A stretch of DNA of 45,824 nt from Bacteroidota bacterium (GTDB taxonomy: Bacteria; Bacteroidota; Bacteroidia; Chitinophagales; LD1). Positions 27,552-35,498 of this stretch are shown here, one piece after another. The notes beneath the pieces were generated by a model, which saw nothing but the letters and a program-made list of their open reading frames with translations, was not told the origin of the DNA and ran no database searches. Each line of letters opens with the position of its first letter. Position 1 is the first letter of the stretch. The DNA is taken from NCBI GenBank assembly GCA_026391075.1, contig JAPLES010000067.1, positions 1 through 45,824 on the forward strand, in the 5' to 3' direction. Made by a program: the position numbers and the translations under genes.

Positions 27552-27590
27552 TGGTTGTTAGTATTGAGTAGTTAGTATTGAGTAATGAGA
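27552..27590. repeat. AT-rich word repeat before the BT_3928-type gene
   Basis: TTAGTATTGAGTAG occurs in tandem directly before the ATG. It is similar to 2463-2500 before the aldolase gene, with the same orientation relative to the gene. Confidence 0.5.
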
Positions 27591-27603
27591 TAGCAGCCGT
27601 CTT

Positions 27604-28143
27604 TCATTGTTCTGAAAGTTTTATTAGAGCGAAGATGGAGTAGTTCACAATGTCTCTGTAGCCCGCATCAATTCCTTCGCTGATTAAGGTTTTGCCTTTG
27701 TTGTCTTCTATTTGTTTAATGCGCAGCAGTTTCATCAATATCAAATCGGTAAATGAACCTACACGCATATCGCGCCATGCTTCACCGTAATCGTGATTCT
27801 TGGCGAGCATCAATGATTTTATTTCGGCTGCCTGCGTATCATAAAGTTGCAGGGCTTCTTCTTCTTTTAGTTCGGTACGTTTATCTTCTTTCAATTGCAT
27901 TTGAATTAAACCAATGATGGCGTAGTTGATTAAGCCGATAAATTCTGAACGCTCATCTTCATCTACCATTTTGGTTTGTGCTTCTTCAATGGTTTGTATG
28001 CGTTGTGCTTTAATGAAAAGCTGGTCGGTGAGCGAAGCGGGACGCAGCACGCGCCATGAAGTGCCGTAGTCCCGGGTTTTTTTCTGAAATATTTCGCGGC
28101 AGTTTTTTAACTGCTCATCAAATTGTGCTGAGGTGTTTAACAT
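27604..28143 (-). CDS. DUF1599 domain protein
   Basis: The 179-residue product contains two copies of the DUF1599 motif: KKTRDYGTSWRVLRPASLTD (about residues 21-40), then KNHDYGEAWRDMRVGSFTD (about 118-136). Each is followed by a helix with R-I-x-x-I-E-(E/D). The internal duplication suggests a helical, all-alpha MazG-like fold, which is inference. Function unknown. It is the first gene before the BT_3928-type gene and is divergent from folP across 82 bp. Confidence 0.88.
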   Translation of the reverse strand: MLNTSAQFDEQLKNCREIFQKKTRDYGTSWRVLRPASLTDQLFIKAQRIQTIEEAQTKMVDEDERSEFIGLINYAIIGLIQMQLKEDKRTELKEEEALQLYDTQAAEIKSLMLAKNHDYGEAWRDMRVGSFTDLILMKLLRIKQIEDNKGKTLISEGIDAGYRDIVNYSIFALIKLSEQ

Positions 28144-28167
28144 CGGTTCGAAAATAAAAATGAATGA

Positions 28168-28175
28168 TAGATTTG
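28168..28175 (+). promoter_or_regulatory. possible -7 box for folP
   Basis: TAGATTTG fits TAnnTTTG, 50 bp before the folP ATG in the divergent gap. The -33 position reads TTC rather than TTG. Confidence 0.4.
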
Positions 28176-28225
28176 TTCAGGAATTTACTGACACCCGCAT
28201 TCGAATTAACAACAATTAAATTTTA

Positions 28226-29104
28226 ATGACCCTCAATTGCCGCGGAAAAATCATTGACCTTTCTACTCCTGTGGTGATGGGTATTCTGAATCTTACTCCG
28301 GATTCTTTTTTTGATGGAGGAAAGTTTACCAATGAAGAAGCGGTATTGCAGCAAGTGGAAAAATTATTGCGCGATGGCGCAACGATTATTGATGTAGGTG
28401 GCATGAGTTCGAAGCCGGGAGCAGAAGTTATAAGTGTAGAGGAAGAATTGAAGCGGCTATTGAAACCTGTTGAATGTATTCTTGACAAATTTCCTGAAGC
28501 AATTATTTCAATTGATACAATACATGCTCGAGTAGCTGATGAATGTTTGCAGCGCGGTGCGCATATCATTAATGATATTACTGCCGGAAGGTTTGATGCT
28601 GATATGATTCCTACGGTAGCAAAATATAAAGTGCCTTATGTGCTGATGCACATGCAAGGTATGCCGAGTGATATGCAAAAGAATCCTGTTTATGAAAACG
28701 TAACCCCTGAGTTGTTGGATTTTTTTGCAGAGCGAATAAAGGTTTGCCGCAGTGCAGGAATTAATGATTTGATTCTGGATGTTGGTTTTGGTTTTGGTAA
28801 AATGTCCGAGCATAATTTTACGCTGCTCAGAAATCTGAAACTGTTCGGCACGTTTAATTTGCCGGTACTTGCCGGTGTTTCAAGAAAGGGAATGATTTAT
28901 AAAACGCTTGGTATAAAAACCGAAGATGCATTGAACGGAACAACCGTAGCAAATACGATTGCATTACTGAATGGTGCAAATATTCTGCGGGTGCATGATG
29001 TAAAGGAAGCGAGAGAAGCAATTACTTTGGTGACGCAATTGAACCACCAACCCCCTTCCCGCAAGCGGGATGAAACAAAAGGGGGCTTACAGCCAATACA
29101 ATAA
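28226..29104 (+). CDS. folP: dihydropteroate synthase
   Basis: FolP condenses 6-hydroxymethyl-dihydropterin diphosphate with p-aminobenzoate in folate synthesis, the sulfonamide target. The 292-residue TIM-barrel shows VMGILNLTPDSFFDGG, TIIDVGGMSSKPGA, ISIDTIHARVA, INDITAGRFD, MHMQGMPSDMQ, DVGFGFGKM and VLAGVSRKGMI. The last 17 residues, after LVTQLN (HQPPSRKRDETKGGLQPIQ region), are encoded by a dispersed repeat (29047-29086) and are unlike the family. A perfect hairpin ends the gene. Confidence 0.96.
   Translation: MTLNCRGKIIDLSTPVVMGILNLTPDSFFDGGKFTNEEAVLQQVEKLLRDGATIIDVGGMSSKPGAEVISVEEELKRLLKPVECILDKFPEAIISIDTIHARVADECLQRGAHIINDITAGRFDADMIPTVAKYKVPYVLMHMQGMPSDMQKNPVYENVTPELLDFFAERIKVCRSAGINDLILDVGFGFGKMSEHNFTLLRNLKLFGTFNLPVLAGVSRKGMIYKTLGIKTEDALNGTTVANTIALLNGANILRVHDVKEAREAITLVTQLNHQPPSRKRDETKGGLQPIQ
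29047..29086. repeat. dispersed repeat forming the 3' end of folP
   Basis: The core TCCCGCAAGCGGGATGAAAC has a 6-bp stem (TCCCGC-AA-GCGGGA), flanked by CCCCC and GGGGG that extend pairing. A near-identical inverted copy is at 44579-44621, and a related copy lies inside leuS at 32079-32120. Confidence 0.8.
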
Positions 29105-29144
29105 AACAGAAGAGGCGCTGTTTACTGCGCCTCTTCTGTTTTAT
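29101..29144. terminator. bidirectional terminator between folP and flavodoxin
   Basis: A perfect 18-bp inverted repeat (29101-29118 and 29127-29144; AACAGAAGAGGCGC core, 8-nt loop) lies between the two convergent stops, with A and T tracts at the base on both sides. Confidence 0.9.
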
Positions 29145-29156
29145 CTTCTATAATTT

Positions 29157-29678
29157 TCATAATCCAAACTCACCTACAATCTGCTCAACCCATTTTTGGG
29201 TGCGTTCTTCGGTGAGGGTATCCTGATTATCTACATCGAGGCAAAGGCCTACGAATTGGTCGCCACGTTGTGCTTTGGAGAAATCGTGTTCGAAACCAGC
29301 TACGCTCATAAAGCCGTAAAGTTTCCCGCCTTTTTTTTCTACAATTTCAGCAAAGATGCCAAGTGCATCGCAGAAATAAGAAGCGTAACCGTATTGGTCG
29401 CCAAGACCGAAGAAAGCCACTTTTTTATTGGTGAAATCAATTTGTTCCATTTCGGAAATGTAAGATTCCCAATCGCCTTGTAATTCTCCATCGTACCAGG
29501 TAGGCATGCCGAGGATTAGCAAATCGTACTTCGCCATGTCCTCTTTTTTCTTTTTATAAATCTCGTTTAGTTCAATGGTGATGCCCGGCACTTTTGCTTC
29601 GAGAAGTTCTTTAATTTTTTTTGCGCTGCGCTCGGTATTGCCGGTATCGGTGCCGTAAAATAATCCTATAGTTGCCAT
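29157..29678 (-). CDS. fldA: flavodoxin
   Basis: The 173-residue long-chain flavodoxin carries FMN and moves low-potential electrons in the cytoplasm. It shows the phosphate-binding loop FYGTDTGNTE, the aromatic-gate region PTWYDGELQGDWE and GLGDQYGYASYFCDALG. The gene begins 2 bp after the stop of the S41 peptidase gene, so the two are probably co-transcribed although no functional link is evident. Confidence 0.95.
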   Translation of the reverse strand: MATIGLFYGTDTGNTERSAKKIKELLEAKVPGITIELNEIYKKKKEDMAKYDLLILGMPTWYDGELQGDWESYISEMEQIDFTNKKVAFFGLGDQYGYASYFCDALGIFAEIVEKKGGKLYGFMSVAGFEHDFSKAQRGDQFVGLCLDVDNQDTLTEERTQKWVEQIVGEFGL

Positions 29679-29680
29679 AA

Positions 29681-31450
29681 TTACTTTGTGTTTGAAACTA
29701 CTTTTATCTTTTTAATGTGCTTTTGCTTTTTGTTGTTACCAGATTTACCATCGTCTTCTTTTTGCGGTTCTTTTGATTTAAGCGCATCGAATTTAGAAGG
29801 GGTATTAATGACTTGCAATGCTTTTGCATAAACATCATTGATGGTGGCATTGATAACGCGGTAAAACATTCCAGTATCGAATAAGTTGCGACCGATAGTT
29901 GCTTTCAATCGTGATTTAATCAGTTTGTCGCTCTTGGCAAGGTCGCGTTCAAAATTCATGAGCGTATCGTTTTTAATAGCTCCGAAATATTGCCAGAAAG
30001 TTTTCGGGTTCAAACCGTCTTTAATTTTCAATGCGCTGTCGGCTACTGCTGCTTCAAAATATTCAGCCATTAAAACAGTATCTATTTCAAACGCATTAAA
30101 GAATGCATCCTGGTTAGGATAGTTTGAATTGAGTTCGGTGCGGTGTCTGTCAACATACTCTAAACAGAATTTATTTTCTACTCCTTTACGAATAAGCACA
30201 TTGAAAAGCGGTGAGTTCATTGAAGTATCTATGGGTACAAAAAAATCGGGCAGCACTCCTCCACCTCCATAAACGTTTCTTCCGTTTTTGGTATGGAACA
30301 AAAGTGAATCGGCAAAATGGAAAGTGTCTTTACCAAACAACTCACCCGATTCTAAACGGTCTTTGTAATCTTCACGATAGTCTTTGTTGCCTTGCCCGTA
30401 AGGTTTTTGAATACATCTTCCGCTAGGAATATAGTAGTGAGCGGTTGTCAATTTAACTTGCGAACCATCAAGAAGAGTGAATGGTTTTTGCACCAATCCT
30501 TTTCCGAAAGTTCTTCTGCCTACAATCAAACCTCTGTCATTATCCTGAATGCAACCTGAAAGAATTTCAGCAGCTGAGGCAGAGCCTTCGTCAGTCATTA
30601 CAACAAGTCGTCCATCTTTAAACATGCCGTGATTGTTGGAATAATAAGGATAGTAAGACGCGTGCAATCCTTGTGTGTAAACAATGAGTTGATTATCGCC
30701 AAGGAACTGATTGCATAAATCTACAGCCGTGTAGAGATAGCCGCCTACGTTGCCCTGCAAATCGAGAATCAAATCTTTCATTCCCTGTGAGCGAAGTTTT
30801 TCCGTTGCTTGAATAAACTCGGTCATAGTAGTGGCAGAAAATCTTTCGAGGCGCACATAACCTACACTCGGTGTAGACATGTAAGAAGCCGTGATACTGT
30901 AAATGGGAATTTTATCGCGCGTAATCGTGAACTCAATCAAGTTATGTTCGCTCTTACGCATAATGCTCACGTGTACTTTCGTTCCTTTCGGTCCGCGTAG
31001 TTTTTTCACCACCAACTCGTTCGTAAGTTTTACACCGGCAATGGTTGTATCGTTTACCGCAACTATTTTATCGCCTGCGAATAAGCCAACTTTCTCTGAT
31101 GGTCCACCGGGAATAACTTCAAGCACCATCAGCGTATCTTTCAAAATTTGAAAGGTAATTCCTACGCCTTCAAAATTTCCAACTAGTCCTTCTTCGCTCC
31201 GCTTTACATCTTTAGATGCCACATATGAAGAATGCGGGTCGAGGTCTTCGAGCACTTTACCAATAGCATCTTCTACTAATTTCTCATCGTTTACCGTGTC
31301 GGTATAGTAAGTTCTTATGAGGTTGATGAGTTCAGTGAACTTGTCGGTTTGGTCAACTTTTCTTTTTGTTTCCTGAACTGATTGCGCAAATGAATTGCCG
31401 AAAACAGCGAGTAATACAGTGAGAAATAAAATACGAAGGGTTGTTTTCAT
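29681..31450 (-). CDS. S41 C-terminal processing peptidase
   Basis: This is an exported serine protease of the CtpA/Prc family. Domains in order: a signal peptide (to about residue 23, GNSFAQ), a helical region, a PDZ domain (about 90-175, FEGVGITFQI, VIPGGPSEKVGL, GDKIVAVND), the S41 catalytic core with Ser292 (DEGSASAAEI) and Lys317 (RTFGKGLVQ), 25 apart as in Prc, and a C-terminal helical extension of about 200 residues ending in a Lys-rich tail. It probably trims periplasmic proteins. It is divergent from leuS. Confidence 0.94.
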   Translation of the reverse strand: MKTTLRILFLTVLLAVFGNSFAQSVQETKRKVDQTDKFTELINLIRTYYTDTVNDEKLVEDAIGKVLEDLDPHSSYVASKDVKRSEEGLVGNFEGVGITFQILKDTLMVLEVIPGGPSEKVGLFAGDKIVAVNDTTIAGVKLTNELVVKKLRGPKGTKVHVSIMRKSEHNLIEFTITRDKIPIYSITASYMSTPSVGYVRLERFSATTMTEFIQATEKLRSQGMKDLILDLQGNVGGYLYTAVDLCNQFLGDNQLIVYTQGLHASYYPYYSNNHGMFKDGRLVVMTDEGSASAAEILSGCIQDNDRGLIVGRRTFGKGLVQKPFTLLDGSQVKLTTAHYYIPSGRCIQKPYGQGNKDYREDYKDRLESGELFGKDTFHFADSLLFHTKNGRNVYGGGGVLPDFFVPIDTSMNSPLFNVLIRKGVENKFCLEYVDRHRTELNSNYPNQDAFFNAFEIDTVLMAEYFEAAVADSALKIKDGLNPKTFWQYFGAIKNDTLMNFERDLAKSDKLIKSRLKATIGRNLFDTGMFYRVINATINDVYAKALQVINTPSKFDALKSKEPQKEDDGKSGNNKKQKHIKKIKVVSNTK

Positions 31451-31582
31451 TCAAAACTTTTATTGTTCAATCGCAAAACCGAGGCGTGAAAATAGCAATT
31501 TAGAGTTTCGGTGCTACACCATTGCATTTGCAGTAACGCAGAATTAAACTTTCTTCGCAAAAACAATTTTACAGAGATAAAA

Positions 31583-34534
31583 ATGGAATACAAGTTCAGT
31601 GAAATAGAAAATAAGTGGAAGAAGTTTTGGGAGGAGAATGAAGTTTACAAAGTAACCGAAGACCCGAACAAACCGAAATATTATGTGTTGGATATGTTTC
31701 CATATCCAAGTGGTGCGGGCTTGCATGTGGGGCATCCGCTGGGTTATGTGGCGAGTGATATTTACGCGCGTTACAAACGATTGAAAGGATTTAATGTATT
31801 GCACCCAATGGGTTGGGATGCTTTTGGTTTACAGGCTGAACAATACGCGATTGAAACAGGAACGCATCCTGCAATTACCACCGAGAATGCGATTAAGCGT
31901 TACCGCGAGCAGATGGATAAAATCGGTTTCAGTTTTGACTGGAGCCGCGAAGTAAGAACCTGCGAACCGAATTATTATAAATGGACGCAATGGATTTTTC
32001 TGAAGTTATATAACAGTTGGTATAACAAAGAGACGAATAAGGCAGAGCCAATTTCAACCCTTATTGAGAAATTACAAAGTACGAATTACTCCCGCAAAGA
32101 ATCGCGGGATGAAACAAAATTACAAACGAATACAGAAAAGGCATGGAGTGAGTTAACCGAAGCTGAAAAGCAACACGAGTTGATGAACTATCGTTTAGCT
32201 TTTCAGAGTTATAGTGAGGTGAACTGGTGTGCTGCATTAGGAACTGTATTGGCGAATGATGAAATAAAAGACGGCAAGAGCGAACGTGGCGGTCACCCAA
32301 TTGAGCGCAGAAAAATGCGTCAGTGGTTTTTGCGTATAACCGAATACAGCGACCGCTTGCTTGATGGTTTGGATAACCTGGACTGGAGCGATGCTATGAA
32401 GGAAATGCAGCGCAACTGGATTGGAAGAAGTGAAGGAGCATTGGTTAAGTTCAAAGTTCAAAGTTCAAAGTTCAAAGTCGAACAGCCGCTTGAAGTTTTT
32501 ACAACTCGCCCTGACACAATTTTTGGGGCAACCTTTATGGTGATTGCTGCGGAGCATGAATTAGTAAATACCTTGACTACGCCTGAACAAAAAGCAGAAG
32601 TAGAAAAATACATTGCTTATGTAAAAAGCAGAACGGATGTTGAAAGACAACAAGAGAAAAAAGTAACGGGTGTGTTTACGGGTTCGTATGCGGTGAATCC
32701 TTTTACCAATGAAAACATTCCTGTTTACATTGCTGAATATGTTTTGGGAGGTTACGGCACGGGAGCTATTATGGCGGTTCCTGCCGATGATGAACGCGAT
32801 AAGAAGTTTGCCGAAAAGTTCGGGTTGAAGATTGTAGATATAGTTGACAAGAGTATGTATCCGGGTGCAACGATTGAAGACAAAGTGGGTAAGATGATTA
32901 ACTCGGACTTTATCAATGGCATGGAAGTGAAGGACGCTATTAAAGCCGTGATTGCTGAAATTGAGAAGCGCGGAATAGGCAAGAAGAAAGTAAACTACAA
33001 ACAGCGCGATGCGGGTTACAGCCGTCAGCGGTATTGGGGTGAGCCGTTTCCGATTCAGTATAAAGTAGTAGGACAACCTGACCCGCATTTTGAAGGTGGA
33101 GAAACAGATGATATACCAGTGCCTTTAACTCCTGATAAGTTGCCGCTGATTTTGCCTGAGGTTTCTTCTTATAAACCTTCAGGAGATGGTCGTGCGCCAT
33201 TGGCAAACAATGCCGATTGGGTAAAGAACAATTATGAAACTGATACGATGCCTGGTTATGCTGCGAGCAGTTGGTATTTTTTGCGGTACATGGACCCGAA
33301 GAACGACAACGAGTTTGCTACCAAAGACAAGATTGAATACTGGAAGAACGTGGACATATACTTTGGCGGGGCAGAACATGCCGTAGGGCATTTGCTTTAC
33401 AGCCGATTCTGGAATATGTTTTTATATGATTTAGGTTTAGTTCCTTTTGAAGAGCCGTTTAAGAAGTTGGTGAATCAGGGGATGATACAGGGAAGAAGTA
33501 GTTTTGTTTATAGGGTTGAAATCATAAACAGAACAACTGATTTAGTTAGTTCTGAAATTATTGTTTCAAAAGGGATTGCTGATAAAATCAAATTAGGAGA
33601 ATACACCGTATTTCAAATTGTTGATTTGATTGAAAAACAAACAGGAAGAAAAATTGAGGTTGGAGAATACATTTATAAAGGACCCCCTGCGATAGCTGGT
33701 GATATGTCTGTATCTGACATAAGGGTCGATATTTCCTTGGTAAATAATGATGAATTGGACGTACCTGCTTTCACAAATCGAAGAAGAAAGGATGATGATT
33801 TTCTACTTCTACTTACTGAAAACGGCACTTTCATATGCGGTTCCGAAGTCGAAAAAATGTCCAAGTCGAAATACAACGTTGTAAACCCCGATGATGTTAT
33901 AGAAAAATACGGAGCCGATTGCTTTAGAATGTTCGAAATGTTTCTTGGTCCTATTGAGCAGAGCAAGCCGTGGGATGATAAAGGCATTAGTGGTGTAAGT
34001 AACTTCCTGCGCAAGTTCTGGCGTTTGTTTTATGATGATAAAGGATGGAAGGTAAAAGACGAAGAGCCGACCGATGCAGAATATAAAGTGCTGCACAAAA
34101 CGTTCAAGAAAATTGCTGAAGACATTGAGCGGTTGAACTTCAATACTTCGGTTTCGGCATTTATGATTGCTACTAATGAATTGGGGGCTTTGAATTGTTC
34201 GAAGAAGAAAATACTTGAGCCGCTCTTGATTGCTCTTGCTCCGTTTGCTCCGTTTATTACTGAAGAACTTTGGAGTGCATTGGGTAATAAAGAAAGTATT
34301 CACACAGCTACATATCCAACTGTGGAAGAGAAATATCTCGTGGAAAACTCGCACACTTATGCGGTAAGCATTAACGGCAAAGTGCGCGCAGAAATAACTC
34401 TGCCAATTGATATTTCAGCCGATGATGCAAAAGCGCAAGTACTTGCTTTAGATAAAATAAAGCAGTGGACACAAGATGCGGAACCGAAAAAATTCATTTT
34501 CGTGAAAGGGAAGATTATTAATGTGGTGGTATAG
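31583..34534 (+). CDS. leuS: leucyl-tRNA synthetase with in-frame repeat insertions
   Basis: This class I synthetase charges tRNA-Leu. The ATG at 31583 (MEYKFSEIENKWKKFW) is used. It has the HIGH motif as HVGH (FPYPSGAGLHVGHPLGY), the editing domain (VFTTRPDTIFGATFM, YGTGAIMAVPADDERD), the KMSKS loop (EVEKMSKSKYNVVNPDD) and the anticodon domain. At 983 residues it is longer than most. Two segments are repeat-derived: about residues 166-180 (YSRKESRDETK) and about 289-300 (KFKVQSSKFKV). A further insertion of about 100 residues lies before KMSKS (33490-33840); Bacteroidota LeuRS have an insertion there, but this one looks long. The frame is intact throughout. Confidence 0.95.
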   Translation: MEYKFSEIENKWKKFWEENEVYKVTEDPNKPKYYVLDMFPYPSGAGLHVGHPLGYVASDIYARYKRLKGFNVLHPMGWDAFGLQAEQYAIETGTHPAITTENAIKRYREQMDKIGFSFDWSREVRTCEPNYYKWTQWIFLKLYNSWYNKETNKAEPISTLIEKLQSTNYSRKESRDETKLQTNTEKAWSELTEAEKQHELMNYRLAFQSYSEVNWCAALGTVLANDEIKDGKSERGGHPIERRKMRQWFLRITEYSDRLLDGLDNLDWSDAMKEMQRNWIGRSEGALVKFKVQSSKFKVEQPLEVFTTRPDTIFGATFMVIAAEHELVNTLTTPEQKAEVEKYIAYVKSRTDVERQQEKKVTGVFTGSYAVNPFTNENIPVYIAEYVLGGYGTGAIMAVPADDERDKKFAEKFGLKIVDIVDKSMYPGATIEDKVGKMINSDFINGMEVKDAIKAVIAEIEKRGIGKKKVNYKQRDAGYSRQRYWGEPFPIQYKVVGQPDPHFEGGETDDIPVPLTPDKLPLILPEVSSYKPSGDGRAPLANNADWVKNNYETDTMPGYAASSWYFLRYMDPKNDNEFATKDKIEYWKNVDIYFGGAEHAVGHLLYSRFWNMFLYDLGLVPFEEPFKKLVNQGMIQGRSSFVYRVEIINRTTDLVSSEIIVSKGIADKIKLGEYTVFQIVDLIEKQTGRKIEVGEYIYKGPPAIAGDMSVSDIRVDISLVNNDELDVPAFTNRRRKDDDFLLLLTENGTFICGSEVEKMSKSKYNVVNPDDVIEKYGADCFRMFEMFLGPIEQSKPWDDKGISGVSNFLRKFWRLFYDDKGWKVKDEEPTDAEYKVLHKTFKKIAEDIERLNFNTSVSAFMIATNELGALNCSKKKILEPLLIALAPFAPFITEELWSALGNKESIHTATYPTVEEKYLVENSHTYAVSINGKVRAEITLPIDISADDAKAQVLALDKIKQWTQDAEPKKFIFVKGKIINVVV
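32079..32120. repeat. dispersed repeat inside leuS
   Basis: The core TCCCGC (32090-32095), an 8-nt loop and GCGGGA (32104-32109) are followed by TGAAACAAAA. This is the element at 29047 and 44579 with a longer loop. It is preserved in frame as SRKESRDETK. Confidence 0.75.
32447..32478. repeat. 7-bp tandem repeat inside leuS
   Basis: AAGTTCA occurs four times in a row (32447-32474), followed by AAGT. It is translated as KFKVQSSKFKV at the start of the editing domain. Confidence 0.85.
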
Positions 34535-34539
34535 CACCT

Positions 34540-34626
34540 CCCTAAATCCCTCCGAAGGAGGGACTTTAACAGCCGAATAGTTTTTGGGATTTAGTTCCCT
34601 CTCCTTAGGAGAGGGTTAGGGAGAGG
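34540..34626. repeat. two-hairpin repeat between leuS and the phosphorylase
   Basis: TCCCTCC-GAA-GGAGGGA (34547-34563) and CCCTCTCCT/AGGAGAGGG (34597-34615) are each flanked by the CCCTAA/TTAGGG word. The right end contains the phosphorylase stop codon. It may act as terminator for both convergent genes. Confidence 0.7.
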
Positions 34627-35497
34627 TTGTAATTATTTCCAACGATTCTTCAATCATCTTAGCAATAATTTTTTTTGGATTAGTGCTGAAAGTATGATTG
34701 ATTCTATTGGCAAGAATTGCATTTACCGAAAGACATTGATGCCCCAACAATTTTCCTATACCATAAATGGAAGCAGTTTCCATTTCAAGATTGGTGATGC
34801 GAAAATGTTTATGCCGGAACTGATGAATAGTTTCAATAAAATCTGAAAATTCGGGTTGCAAACGAAGTCGTCTTCCCTGTGGTCCATAAAATCCTATGGC
34901 AGTTAAAGTAGTTCCTTGGGGATATTGCGCTTCAAAATTTTTAAGCAACTCCAATGCTGCACTTGCTATGTATGGACGAACTTCACTAAACTTTGGTTTT
35001 ATATAACTGCTAAAAGCTTCGAGATAAACAGTCTCTTGAATTGAATTTTCGTGCATATAAAAATCAAGCAAGCCATCCATTCCAATTGCTGTTTCAGAAA
35101 TTAGAATGGAATCAATTTCTACTTCTTCACTTACAGAGCCTGAAGTTCCCAATCGAATAATTTGAAGTGATCTCAATTCGCTTTTTTGTTGACGTGTAGC
35201 GAAATCAATGTTGACTAAAGCATCCAGCTCGTTCATGAAAATATCAATGCAACCTGCTCCCATGCCGGTAGACATTACCGTCAGCCGTTTATTATTAAGC
35301 ATGCCTGTATGTGTTACAAACTCGCGATGGCTAGCCTTGTGTTGAATAGTATCGAAGTGTTTGCTTACATCTCCTACCCTATTCGGGTCGCCAACGGTGA
35401 TGATGGTTTCTGCAATTTCGTGCGGCAATAAATCGAGATGATAAATTGCTCCTCGTTCGTTAAGCACTAATTCAGATTCGTCAATGCGCTCTTTCAT
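34616..35497 (-). CDS. nucleoside phosphorylase (uridine phosphorylase-like)
   Basis: The 293-residue protein belongs to the PNP/UDP phosphorylase family, which splits nucleosides with phosphate. Visible are the phosphate-binding start (ITVGDPNRVGDVSKHF), STGMGAGCIDIFMNEL, IIRLGTSGSVSEEV and the ribose/base-site segment ITNLEMETASIYG. Uridine specificity is a guess from overall similarity. The final codons and stop lie within the intergenic hairpin repeat. The gene starts 1 bp after the stop of the metallopeptidase upstream. Confidence 0.88.
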   Translation of the reverse strand: MKERIDESELVLNERGAIYHLDLLPHEIAETIITVGDPNRVGDVSKHFDTIQHKASHREFVTHTGMLNNKRLTVMSTGMGAGCIDIFMNELDALVNIDFATRQQKSELRSLQIIRLGTSGSVSEEVEIDSILISETAIGMDGLLDFYMHENSIQETVYLEAFSSYIKPKFSEVRPYIASAALELLKNFEAQYPQGTTLTAIGFYGPQGRRLRLQPEFSDFIETIHQFRHKHFRITNLEMETASIYGIGKLLGHQCLSVNAILANRINHTFSTNPKKIIAKMIEESLEIITTSP

Positions 35498-35498
35498 T

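Noticed and set aside
29101-29144. Long perfect inverted repeats considered as mobile-element ends or attachment sites
   Set aside because: They sit between convergent genes or just after stops, with A/T tracts; terminators explain them.
32561-33088. Long minus-strand frame inside leuS
   Set aside because: It is a shadow of the strongly supported LeuRS coding frame.
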